The notes under the pieces are model-generated. The model saw nothing but the letters and a program-made list of their open reading frames with translations, was not told where the DNA came from and ran no database searches. A stretch of 27,522 bases of DNA, from positions 1-27,522 of the IMG/VR virus record IMGVR_UViG_3300021963_000533; one strand, 5' to 3'. The position numbers and the translations under genes are program-made. Origin of the DNA: a virus. Below, piece by piece: positions 1 to 6,256 of this stretch (its first letter is position 1; the number at the start of each line of letters is the position of its first letter).

Positions 1-43
1 TAAACACCCAGTCAAGGGGATTAATAACGAAATAGATTAAATT

Positions 44-403
44 ATGACATTAGATTCACACGAGATTAGATTAGGTAACTCATATAAGATTGAGTTAGGT
101 GATGGAACTTATAAGATTGGACTCATAAACTTAGAGGATATTGAGAACTTATTAGATGATGAGATTGATGACTTTTATCAGGCTCTTGAGCTTGATGAGA
201 ATGTATTATTAAAATTAGGTTTCAAACAAGTTACTGATAGAGTATTTATGAAAGGTGATTTCGGTGTTGAGTTAGGATTTTTTAATTATTTTCTAATTAA
301 AGTTGATGGTCATGTGTTAAGAATAGGGAATAATACATACGCCCATCAACTTGAAAACCTATACTTCGCACTCACTGGAGAAGAGTTAACATATACTTGT
401 TAA
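44..403 (+). CDS. hypothetical protein, 119 aa
   Basis: I do not recognise this protein. It is a 119-residue acidic, soluble-looking polypeptide with no signal peptide or membrane segment and no obvious catalytic motif. The N-terminal half is rich in Asp, Glu and Leu (an acidic stretch at about residues 30-45), and the C-terminal half alternates beta-type residues, suggesting a small alpha/beta fold. The ATG follows an AT-rich leader without a Shine-Dalgarno sequence, as expected in Bacteroidota. A TAA at positions 1-3 may be the stop of a gene lying outside the window; positions 4-43 hold nothing else I can name. It precedes the ERF/exonuclease recombination pair. Confidence 0.7.
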   Translation: MTLDSHEIRLGNSYKIELGDGTYKIGLINLEDIENLLDDEIDDFYQALELDENVLLKLGFKQVTDRVFMKGDFGVELGFFNYFLIKVDGHVLRIGNNTYAHQLENLYFALTGEELTYTC

Positions 404-414
404 TAACTTTTATT
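402..414 (+). promoter_or_regulatory. possible host-type -7 element (weak)
   Basis: AATAACTTTTATT lies just upstream of the ERF gene and recurs exactly at 3232-3244 before another gene start. It contains TAACTTTT, one mismatch from the Bacteroidota -7 box TAnnTTTG. No convincing -33 TTG is seen at the right distance, so this is only a candidate. Confidence 0.25.
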
Positions 415-421
415 TTTATAT

Positions 422-1012
422 ATGCAAAATATTATTATCTTTGATGAAAATAATAATCAAAGCATGAAAGAATTAAAGAACACCTCTGACAAGATCAGAG
501 AAGCGCAAGAGATAGAGGTTCTATCCTTGCATCAAAAGCTACACAAGGCTAAGTTAGCCATCGGTAAGGTAACTAAGAACGCTATGAGCCATCATTCAAA
601 GTACGCTGATCTAAACGCCATTATGGAAGTTGTTGAGCCTGTACTTCTTGAGAACGGCTTGCTGTTGCTCCAACCTATTCAAGGTAATAGTGTTTGTACT
701 CAGATAATAGACATTGAAACAGGCGATATGCTTGAGTCATGTATGGACTTACCTCAAGGAGTTAATCCTCAAAACATGGGAAGTGCTATTACTTACTACA
801 GACGTTATACTCTTCAAAGTGCATTATCCTTGCAGGCTGTTGATGATGATGGTGAAAAAGCATCTAAGGAGCCAGCAAGTGAAACTAAAAAAGAAACGTT
901 ATCAGATACTCGCTTCAAAGCTGCTCTTGAGGCTATCAATAAAGGGGAGTTCACATCCGAAGAGCTAAGAGCTAAATTTTACCTAACCAAAGAACAGGAG
1001 GCACAGTTATGA
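422..1012 (+). CDS. erf: ERF-family single-strand annealing protein (phage recombinase)
   Basis: ERF-family proteins bind ssDNA and anneal complementary strands during phage recombination and genome circularisation. The family signature is visible: KYADLN at about residues 60-65, a hydrophobic stretch with NGLLLLQP near 78-85, and GSAITYYRRYTL at 120-131 followed by an acidic DDDGEKA segment (141-147). The length, 196 aa, is typical. The C-terminal third is charged and variable, as usual. The stop overlaps the start of the following PD-(D/E)XK nuclease by 4 nt, an annealase/exonuclease pairing analogous to lambda Red beta/exo. The leader is AT-rich without a Shine-Dalgarno sequence. Confidence 0.88.
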   Translation: MQNIIIFDENNNQSMKELKNTSDKIREAQEIEVLSLHQKLHKAKLAIGKVTKNAMSHHSKYADLNAIMEVVEPVLLENGLLLLQPIQGNSVCTQIIDIETGDMLESCMDLPQGVNPQNMGSAITYYRRYTLQSALSLQAVDDDGEKASKEPASETKKETLSDTRFKAALEAINKGEFTSEELRAKFYLTKEQEAQL

Positions 1013-1629
1013 AATGGCGTCCATCACAATTAGGGAAGCTCATGACTAACTCAAGGAGCAAGTCTGAGGTATTATCTGAAACTTGTAAAGCTGAGATTCG
1101 CAAGATAGCTAAACAAGACTTCTATGGATATGAATCTGAGCTTACAACTAAGCCAATGATTAAAGGAACTCAGTTCGAACAGGATGGCATTAATCTACTT
1201 AATGAGGTTCGATTCACTAAATACACTAAGAACACGCTTAGAGTAGAGAATGAACTAATGACAGGATGCTGTGATATTCTTCTTAATGACCTTATCATTG
1301 ACATCAAGAGCTCATGGTCCTTAGAGACCTTCCCAGCTACACCTGATGAAGGGGAGTCAAGTGATTATGAATGGCAAGGACGTGCTTATATGTGGCTATA
1401 TGATAGACCATCATTTGAGTTAATCTATACTATGTACGATACTGATGATGATTTATTGACTCCTTGGGATAATAGATCAATTCATAAGGTTAAACATATC
1501 GATCCGGCTAAACGAATCACAGTGTTAAGATATGAGAGAGATTCTCAATATGAGGACTTAATCAAGGAAAGGCTTATACACTGCTCAGAGTACTATTCAC
1601 AATATGTAAATATCTTAAATAATAAATAA
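1009..1629 (+). CDS. PD-(D/E)XK exonuclease, YqaJ/lambda-exonuclease-like
   Basis: Predicted recombination exonuclease that resects dsDNA ends to give the ssDNA on which the ERF protein acts. The PD-(D/E)XK core can be read: GTQFEQDG at residues 53-60 (Glu57), a CCDI strand with Asp89, then LIIDIKSSW at about 95-103 carrying D98-x-K100, and an EWQGRAYMW helix (121-129) with the Gln typical of YqaJ/Cas4-like exonucleases. Its 206 aa fit the compact phage versions. The ATG overlaps the upstream stop by 4 nt, so translation is probably coupled. AGGAGG at 996-1001 is one of the few Shine-Dalgarno-like sequences in the window, though it also encodes the end of the ERF protein. Confidence 0.82.
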   Translation: MKWRPSQLGKLMTNSRSKSEVLSETCKAEIRKIAKQDFYGYESELTTKPMIKGTQFEQDGINLLNEVRFTKYTKNTLRVENELMTGCCDILLNDLIIDIKSSWSLETFPATPDEGESSDYEWQGRAYMWLYDRPSFELIYTMYDTDDDLLTPWDNRSIHKVKHIDPAKRITVLRYERDSQYEDLIKERLIHCSEYYSQYVNILNNK

Positions 1630-1631
1630 TT

Positions 1632-2444
1632 ATGTTCAACACAACAACAGCACCAATGGGGAATAATAGTACCAACGTGCAACTAAAAACAGAAGTAAAC
1701 AAGGTTTACAAAACAAATGATTTATCAATCTTTAAACAAATTGATGGTAACAGAGTTCCAAATTTACAACACATTAAGCGGTTAGCTGATTCAATTCGTG
1801 TTTATGGAATGAAATGCAATCCAATTTTAGTAAATGAAAAGATGGAAGTGATTGACGGTCAACATCGTTTGATGGCTGCTAAAGAAGCAAAATCTTTTAT
1901 TTATTACATTATTGTAAATGGATATTCATTAAATGAAGTTCACACATTAAATCTGAATCAAAAAAATTGGACTAAAAAAGATTTTATGGAAGGTTATGCA
2001 AATATGGGTATAGAGTCATATATTAAATTGCGTGATTTTTCAATTAAAAATTCTGACTATGTATTTAGTGATTGTATAGCTTTAGTTCAAAATAATACTT
2101 CATGGGGAAGTAAAAGTTTAAATCAAAAAATACATAAAAATAATAATGCAACTGAAATTTTTGAAGAAGGAACTTGGAAACATAATGATATAAATTTAGC
2201 TCAAGAATATGCTAATAAAATACGAATGATTAAACCTTATTATTTAGGTTATAATAGAACTGGTTTTGTAACTACAATGATAGGACTTCTTCAAAAGGAA
2301 ATATTTGATTTTAATGAGTTTATGCACAAAGTAAGACTTCAACCTACAGCATTAGTTGATTGTGCTAATCGTGATCAATACAGAACTCTTATTGAAGATA
2401 TTTATAATTATAAGAGTAGAAACAAAGTAAACCTTAGATACTAA
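1632..2444 (+). CDS. ParB/Srx-fold N-terminal domain protein
   Basis: Contains a ParB/sulfiredoxin-type domain: an N-terminal strand region with VPNLQHIKRLADSI (residues 42-55), GMKCNPILV (59-67) and the hallmark DGQHRLMAAKEA (75-86). This fold occurs in chromosome-partition proteins, nucleases and phage DNA-binding or modification proteins. Residues from about 120 to 270 are unrecognised and basic. No ParA partner is present in the window, so a partition role is not supported. A phage DNA-processing or nuclease/CTPase-like role is more likely but unproven. By eye the gene is richer in A/T runs than the flanking recombination genes, which may indicate recent acquisition. Confidence 0.72.
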   Translation: MFNTTTAPMGNNSTNVQLKTEVNKVYKTNDLSIFKQIDGNRVPNLQHIKRLADSIRVYGMKCNPILVNEKMEVIDGQHRLMAAKEAKSFIYYIIVNGYSLNEVHTLNLNQKNWTKKDFMEGYANMGIESYIKLRDFSIKNSDYVFSDCIALVQNNTSWGSKSLNQKIHKNNNATEIFEEGTWKHNDINLAQEYANKIRMIKPYYLGYNRTGFVTTMIGLLQKEIFDFNEFMHKVRLQPTALVDCANRDQYRTLIEDIYNYKSRNKVNLRY

Positions 2445-2455
2445 TAATAAATAAA

Positions 2456-2650
2456 ATGGAAAAAAAAGAATTTTACCAACAAGCCATGTTAATGGCATTC
2501 AATGCATTATTGTCAGCAAATGGCAATGGTTATGAGACAGAATATCTTGCACCTCATGAAACAACAGCTGCAATGGCTCATGATTATGCTCTTGCATTGA
2601 CTAATAAAATGTACATCGAAACAAATAAAGATGCTAATAATTTAAAATAA
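2456..2650 (+). CDS. small hypothetical protein, 64 aa
   Basis: I do not recognise this protein with certainty. It is a 64-residue, mostly helical soluble polypeptide (Ala/Met-rich, MLMAFNALLSAN then HETTAAMAHDYALAL) without membrane segments or metal ligands. Similar short helical proteins are common between DNA-metabolism genes in Bacteroidota phages. It lies 11 nt after the ParB-like gene and 10 nt before the DUF3127 gene, so it belongs to the same operon. The ATG has an A-rich leader. Confidence 0.65.
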   Translation: MEKKEFYQQAMLMAFNALLSANGNGYETEYLAPHETTAAMAHDYALALTNKMYIETNKDANNLK

Positions 2651-2660
2651 AATATAAACA

Positions 2661-2996
2661 ATGTCAGAATTTAAAATCAAAGGAGGCATCAAGCTAATTA
2701 ATGATGTCAAGGTAATCAGTGATAAGTTCTCAGTTAGAGAATTTGTCCTAACCACAGAGGACTCAAAGTATCCACAGGATATCATGTTTCAAACAGTCAA
2801 CGATCGTATGTCTATGTTAGACACAGTCAAGAGAGGTGATGCTGTTGAGGTATCATTCAATGTCAGAGGCAGAGAGTTCAATGGTAAGTACTATAACACT
2901 CTTGATGCATATAAGGTTGAGAGACCAGTTCCAAGAGAACAGTCAGCTCACATTGCTCCACCAATAGATACTGAAGACAATGGCTTCCCGTTCTAA
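2661..2996 (+). CDS. DUF3127 family, OB-fold ssDNA-binding-like protein
   Basis: Matches the pattern of DUF3127, small Bacteroidota proteins with a predicted OB fold that are often treated as single-strand-binding proteins: an opening KIKGGIKLIND strand, a REFVLTTED strand (residues ~27-35), YPQDIMFQTVNDR (38-50), VKRGDAVEVSFNVRGREFNGKYY (57-79) and a final AYKVERP strand. The C-terminus ends in an acidic/aromatic tail (DTEDNGFPF), reminiscent of SSB C-terminal tips that recruit partner proteins. It sits in the recombination operon with the ERF protein and exonuclease, which fits ssDNA handling. The gene overlaps the next by 17 nt. Confidence 0.75.
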   Translation: MSEFKIKGGIKLINDVKVISDKFSVREFVLTTEDSKYPQDIMFQTVNDRMSMLDTVKRGDAVEVSFNVRGREFNGKYYNTLDAYKVERPVPREQSAHIAPPIDTEDNGFPF

Positions 2997-3195
2997 GACC
3001 GTATACATCAAAGACGGTGAGACATTCACTGACTCAATAAGAGCTGAGCTCTTTGATAAGATATCCAGGCGCTATAAAGTCATTCACTTAGCTGAGGATG
3101 TTGGGGTGGATAAGTTTCAAATGTACCGGTTCATGCATGGTCAAGAGGTAACAGGTAAGTTCTATGATAAGGTGTTTAAATACTTGATGAAGTAG
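2980..3195 (+). CDS. small DNA-binding-like protein, 71 aa
   Basis: A 71-residue basic protein. Residues about 35-60 (VIHLAEDVGVDKFQMYRFMHG) look like a helix-turn-helix of the Cro/CI type, with a plausible turn at DVGVDK. The N-terminal 30 residues contain a KTVYIKDGE strand pair. It might be a small regulator or a DNA-binding accessory factor; the helix-turn-helix call is by eye only. It overlaps the DUF3127 gene by 17 nt, so it is the last gene of the recombination operon, and a stem-loop follows just after the stop. Confidence 0.6.
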   Translation: MASRSKTVYIKDGETFTDSIRAELFDKISRRYKVIHLAEDVGVDKFQMYRFMHGQEVTGKFYDKVFKYLMK

Positions 3196-3197
3196 CC

Positions 3198-3225
3198 ACA
3201 AGGGGAGCATAGTAGCTCCCTTTGT
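3198..3225 (+). terminator. stem-loop after the recombination operon
   Basis: ACAAGGGGAGC (3198-3208) pairs with GCTCCCTTTGT (3215-3225) with one G-T pair and loop ATAGTA. There is no clean T-run directly after, only a T-rich stretch, so it may be a weak terminator or an mRNA-stabilising hairpin. It sits right after the stop codon at 3195. Confidence 0.5.
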
Positions 3226-3231
3226 CATTTC

Positions 3232-3244
3232 AATAACTTTTATT
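3232..3244 (+). promoter_or_regulatory. possible host-type -7 element (second copy)
   Basis: Exact second copy of the 13-mer AATAACTTTTATT found at 402-414, here after the hairpin and 11 nt before the ATG at 3256. It contains TAACTTTT, close to the Bacteroidota -7 box. No good -33 box is seen. Confidence 0.25.
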
Positions 3245-3255
3245 ACCTTAGCGAC

Positions 3256-3486
3256 ATGATAGGATACTTAACTCCCTTAGTAGTCTCATGGTGGTTCACT
3301 CACTTCGAACCATTACAGAATTATATTGATAACAAGCTCAATCTCCCAGATTGGCTGCACACTTCGCTTGGTTGCTGGAAATGTCTCAGCTTCTGGGGGA
3401 CTTGGGCATATTCTCAATCATTTACCATTGCTTGTGCAACATCACTTACAGCCGTATGCTTGAAGAAACTGATATACAACTCATAG
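3256..3486 (+). CDS. small membrane protein with CxxC motif, 76 aa
   Basis: Predicted small inner-membrane protein. The N-terminus is hydrophobic (IGYLTPLVVSWWF), and a second hydrophobic segment runs from about residue 45 to 72 (LSFWGTWAYS through ATSLTAVCLKKL). Between them lies LGCWKCLSFW, a CxxC motif followed by an aromatic stretch, an arrangement resembling small phage membrane proteins of the DUF1360 type, though I am not sure of the family. It starts the block after the recombination-operon hairpin and overlaps the next gene by 31 nt. Function unknown. Confidence 0.6.
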   Translation: MIGYLTPLVVSWWFTHFEPLQNYIDNKLNLPDWLHTSLGCWKCLSFWGTWAYSQSFTIACATSLTAVCLKKLIYNS

Positions 3487-3659
3487 AAGAGCTACTCAAC
3501 CAACCTGAGGACAAGGTACTCACTAAGAGCACCCTTATTAAACTACAACGAGCTAAGAACAAAGCAACAGGATCCAAAGACAAAGAATGTTTCTGCTCAA
3601 TGGTGCGCCGTAAAGTATGGCTTAAAGACTTCCTTGTATGGTATGAAGGACTTTCTTGA
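3456..3659 (+). CDS. small basic hypothetical protein, 67 aa
   Basis: Not recognised. The reading frame is open further upstream to an ATG at 3351, but that part lies antiparallel in frame with the real membrane protein. The ATG at 3456 gives a coherent, charged, soluble 67-aa product: a leading MLEETDIQLIEELL helix, a Lys-rich middle (KLQRAKNKATGSKDKE), and CFCSMVRRKVWLKDFLVWYEG at the end. The overlap with the preceding gene is 31 nt and with the sigma-like gene 26 nt, a compact translationally coupled cluster. Possible DNA- or protein-binding accessory factor. Confidence 0.55.
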   Translation: MLEETDIQLIEELLNQPEDKVLTKSTLIKLQRAKNKATGSKDKECFCSMVRRKVWLKDFLVWYEGLS

Positions 3660-4185
3660 TCAATACATTACTTATAATTACTCTGAAGTGCTTAAATACA
3701 CACTTCACTTCATTAAGACCCTCAATATTCCTGATTCAATAGATGCCTCAGCTGTGATCAATAACGCTTACTTACACTGCATTGGGCTTGAAGTTCATTG
3801 TGAGTCAACTGACAAGGCAAAGAGCTATCTATTAAACACTATTAAGTATGAACTTATATGGACTCAAGGATCAAGAACTAAACGAGATGACGTGTATAGG
3901 TCTCAAGAGTATATTGGTGACCGTATAGACGATTCAACTGAGCTTGAACATAAGATAGACATTGAGGACAGATATAACTTTAAAAAGGCTATTGTTGAAA
4001 TATACCGTAACTCTATTGATGACAGGATAAAAAAGATTATCTTTGAGGCATACTATGACAAAGGTTACTCAACTCAGACTGCTCTTGCTAAATATTTCGG
4101 AATCAACAGTACATCAGCTTACTTCCTTATCAAAGAAATTAAAGAAAATATAAATCAAATACAATATAGGTATGAAGAGTGCTAA
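3634..4185 (+). CDS. divergent sigma-factor-like protein (candidate late transcription factor)
   Basis: The 183-aa architecture resembles a small sigma-70-type factor. Residues ~38-85 (SAVINNAYLHC, then AKSYLLNTIKYELIW with a basic RTKRDD after it) are placed like region 2. An acidic linker follows (~90-115), then a region-4-like segment (~118-172: KAIVEIYRNSIDDRIKKI, then STQTALAKYFGINSTSAYFLIKEI) with a helix-turn-helix. The match is by pattern, not by any strong signature, so an ArpU/late-activator-like regulator is an alternative. The start could also be the second ATG at 3643. The gene's last codons contain the first copy of the TACAATATAG element, placing this regulator at the boundary between early and late genes. 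Confidence 0.55.
   Translation: MYGMKDFLDQYITYNYSEVLKYTLHFIKTLNIPDSIDASAVINNAYLHCIGLEVHCESTDKAKSYLLNTIKYELIWTQGSRTKRDDVYRSQEYIGDRIDDSTELEHKIDIEDRYNFKKAIVEIYRNSIDDRIKKIIFEAYYDKGYSTQTALAKYFGINSTSAYFLIKEIKENINQIQYRYEEC
4160..4169 (+). promoter_or_regulatory. TACAATATAG element, copy 1
   Basis: Exact 10-mer TACAATATAG followed by GT and the ATG at 4172. It lies inside the last codons of the sigma-like gene and precedes the small membrane protein that heads the terminase region. First of five identical copies with identical spacing; candidate phage late promoter. Confidence 0.75.
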
Positions 4186-4336
4186 TATTATCGGTATGGC
4201 AACCTATCTAATCGGATGGGGGTTCGTAGTAAGTCTATTCACTGATAACTATGATCTAATGCGACAACTTGGAGCACTCACTTTGGCAGGTTATTTATTA
4301 TTCATTATAACAGAAAATTATGAGCATGAAAATTAA
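4172..4336 (+). CDS. small two-helix membrane protein, 54 aa
   Basis: A 54-residue product with two predicted membrane helices: residues ~5-23 (NIIGMATYLIGWGFVVSLF) and ~32-47 (LGALTLAGYLLFIIT), with short charged ends. Function unknown; it resembles many tiny phage membrane proteins. The start is supported by the TACAATATAG element ending 2 nt before the ATG, exactly as at four other genes. It overlaps the end of the sigma-like gene by 14 nt and the next gene by 17 nt. Confidence 0.62.
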   Translation: MKSANIIGMATYLIGWGFVVSLFTDNYDLMRQLGALTLAGYLLFIITENYEHEN

Positions 4337-4598
4337 AGAAGAGTACCTAACTAAGACTGTTAAGGTATACGATCGAGTACTTGGATCACGTACAATTGTA
4401 GTGGCTAAGATTGATATGAATAAGATACCATACTATCAATCCATTGGACTTGGGTATCTATTCGAGGACAGCACCTCAACAGAAGAGGTAAAGGTTATTA
4501 AGTACGAAGCTGTTGATGGACCAATCCCAGCTGAGACCCCTAAACCTAAGAAGAAACGCAAGAAGAAACCATCTGCTGAAGACAATGCCAAAGCATAA
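4320..4598 (+). CDS. hypothetical protein with Lys-rich tail, 92 aa
   Basis: Not recognised. The first ~65 residues look like a small beta-rich domain (KTVKVYDRVLGSRTIVVAKID and YYQSIGLGYLFED). Residues 70-92 are a proline/lysine tail (PKPKKKRKKKPSAED) suited to nucleic-acid contact. ATGs at 4320 and 4326 are both possible. The gene overlaps the terminase small subunit by 14 nt. Position directly before terS suggests an accessory packaging or DNA-binding role, but this is only context. Confidence 0.6.
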   Translation: MSMKIKEEYLTKTVKVYDRVLGSRTIVVAKIDMNKIPYYQSIGLGYLFEDSTSTEEVKVIKYEAVDGPIPAETPKPKKKRKKKPSAEDNAKA

Positions 4599-5004
4599 AT
4601 ACATTGAAACACCTGAGAAAATGTGGGAGTTATTCGAGGCATATAGGGATTGGTGCAAATCAAATCCAAGATATCAATACTCACTTTCAACTAAAACAGG
4701 TGTGGCTACTCCTGTACCTCTTGAGAGACCACTAACTCAAGTTGGATTCAGATGCTTTGCTGCTGAAAAAGGTAGCGCAGTACAAGATTATTTTGCTAAT
4801 ACAGATGGAAGATATTCTGAATATACGACAATCTGCTCGCGTATAGAGGAAGCAATTAGACAGGATCAGATTGAAGGAGGTATGGCAGGGCAATACAATC
4901 CTTCCATAACTCAACGACTAAACAACCTAACTGAAAGGGTAGATACAACCACTCAAGGTCAAGCTATCAATGAGGTGAAGGTTAATATTATAAAGCCTAC
5001 TTAA
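4585..5004 (+). CDS. terS: terminase small subunit
   Basis: Predicted DNA-recognition subunit of the packaging motor. The 139-aa product starts with PKHKYIETPEKMWELFEAYRDW, the usual helical N-terminus of Bacteroidota-phage small terminases, followed by PLERPLTQVGFRCF, a helix-turn-helix-like segment, and a C-terminal region ending in EVKVNIIKPT. The frame is open upstream to 4513, but that extension is a shadow of the Lys-rich gene, and the ATG at 4585 gives the family-like N-terminus. It is followed by a 74-nt AT-rich gap and the large subunit. Identification rests on context plus overall pattern. Confidence 0.72.
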   Translation: MPKHKYIETPEKMWELFEAYRDWCKSNPRYQYSLSTKTGVATPVPLERPLTQVGFRCFAAEKGSAVQDYFANTDGRYSEYTTICSRIEEAIRQDQIEGGMAGQYNPSITQRLNNLTERVDTTTQGQAINEVKVNIIKPT

Positions 5005-5078
5005 TATATATATATAGTAAGATAGGTTAATTGTCATAATACTAAATATAGTGTTATAGCTAAACTATTGCCTAAAAA
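5005..5078 (+). other. AT-rich gap before the large terminase
   Basis: This 74-nt non-coding gap starts with an alternating TA run and contains ACTAAATATAG at about 5041-5051, a degenerate relative of the TACAATATAG element but not next to an ATG. I see no confident promoter or hairpin. Confidence 0.3.
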
Positions 5079-6227
5079 ATGGAGATAAATAGTACGGTCA
5101 TATTTGAAAAGAACTTCAACGCCCTCAACTCAAATGTGAGATTCATAATCAATGAGGGCGGCTCAAGGAGTTCTAAGACCTACTCACTTTGTCAGTTGGT
5201 CATAGTCTATTGCTTGCAGAATAGAAACAAGGTAGTAAGTATCATAAGAAAAACCTTCCCCGCATTGAGAGCAACGGTCATGAGGGACTTCTTAGAGATC
5301 ATGAAGAACTTAGAGATATACGATGTCAATAAACACAATAAGAGTGAGCATATCTATTCCTTTGACAATGGGTCAATAGTTGAGTTCTTTTCAGTAGATG
5401 ATGAGCAAAAGATAAGAGGTAGGAAGAGAGACCTCGCATGGTGCAACGAAGCTAATGAATTATACTATGATGACTTTACTCAGCTGAACATGAGAACCGA
5501 AGGCAAGCTAATCTTTGATTACAATCCATCGGAGTCAAACTCATGGCTGTATGAATTACCATCTGAAGAGTCAATCCTAATCAAGTCAACTTACAAGGAT
5601 AACCCGTTCCTGCCTGAGTCTATCAAGAAACAGATTGAGGACTTAAAGAGAACTGATGAGGCACAATATCAAATCTATGCCTTAGGGGAGAAAGCCATAT
5701 CCAAGAGTAACATCTACTCCAATTGGACCTTTGTCAAGCATCGACCTGCTAAGTTTACATCTTATGTCTATGGACTTGACTTTGGGTATAACCACCCCAC
5801 TGCATTGGTTAGGGTATACTGGAGGGATAAGGATCTATACATTGAGCCTGTGATCTATGAGAGTTACTTAACAACAACTGACTTAATAGCACGCATGGAT
5901 CAGTTGGGTATTGAAAAGAGTATCAACATCCTTGCTGATTATTCACGCCCTGAGATCATTGCAGAGATAGATAGAGCAGGTTACTACATTGAGAATGCCA
6001 ACAAGGTAGTCAAGCAAGGTATTAACAACATCAAGTCATTTGGTATATTCTGCGAAGACCATCCAGCAATCAAAAAAGAATATGAGAATTACAAGTGGAA
6101 GAAAATAGGGGACACAATTACTGATGAGCCTGTCAAACTTTGGGATGATGCTATGGATGCTATTCGATATGCTGCCACTCATATCAAAGAAGAGTACTTT
6201 ACAGATGACTCATATCTATCCTTCTAA
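5079..6227 (+). CDS. terL: terminase large subunit (PBSX/XtmB-like ATPase-nuclease)
   Basis: Packaging motor ATPase and headful/site nuclease. The ATPase domain has Walker A GGSRSSKT at residues 27-34 and Walker B DLAWCNEAN at 118-126 with the catalytic Glu124. The C-terminal RNase H-like nuclease shows YGLDFGYNHPTALV (Asp234), ILADYSRPEI (Asp287) and LWDDAMDAIRYA with the third acidic position around 356-360. The 382-aa length is slightly short but complete for the PBSX type. Its start lies 74 nt after terS. Downstream, instead of the portal, come large tail genes, which is unusual. Confidence 0.95.
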   Translation: MEINSTVIFEKNFNALNSNVRFIINEGGSRSSKTYSLCQLVIVYCLQNRNKVVSIIRKTFPALRATVMRDFLEIMKNLEIYDVNKHNKSEHIYSFDNGSIVEFFSVDDEQKIRGRKRDLAWCNEANELYYDDFTQLNMRTEGKLIFDYNPSESNSWLYELPSEESILIKSTYKDNPFLPESIKKQIEDLKRTDEAQYQIYALGEKAISKSNIYSNWTFVKHRPAKFTSYVYGLDFGYNHPTALVRVYWRDKDLYIEPVIYESYLTTTDLIARMDQLGIEKSINILADYSRPEIIAEIDRAGYYIENANKVVKQGINNIKSFGIFCEDHPAIKKEYENYKWKKIGDTITDEPVKLWDDAMDAIRYAATHIKEEYFTDDSYLSF

Positions 6228-6244
6228 TTAAAATCTAACTTAAA

Positions 6245-6254
6245 TACAATATAG
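6245..6254 (+). promoter_or_regulatory. TACAATATAG element, copy 2
   Basis: Exact TACAATATAG, then TT and ATG at 6257, in the short gap after the large terminase. It heads the tail gene block (6257-13541). It decides the start: a second in-frame ATG at 6263 would break the constant 2-nt spacing. Confidence 0.75.
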
Positions 6255-6256
6255 TT

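Noticed and set aside
714-968. 84-aa plus-strand frame inside the ERF gene
   Set aside because: Fully inside a well-supported gene in another frame, with no protein-like pattern.
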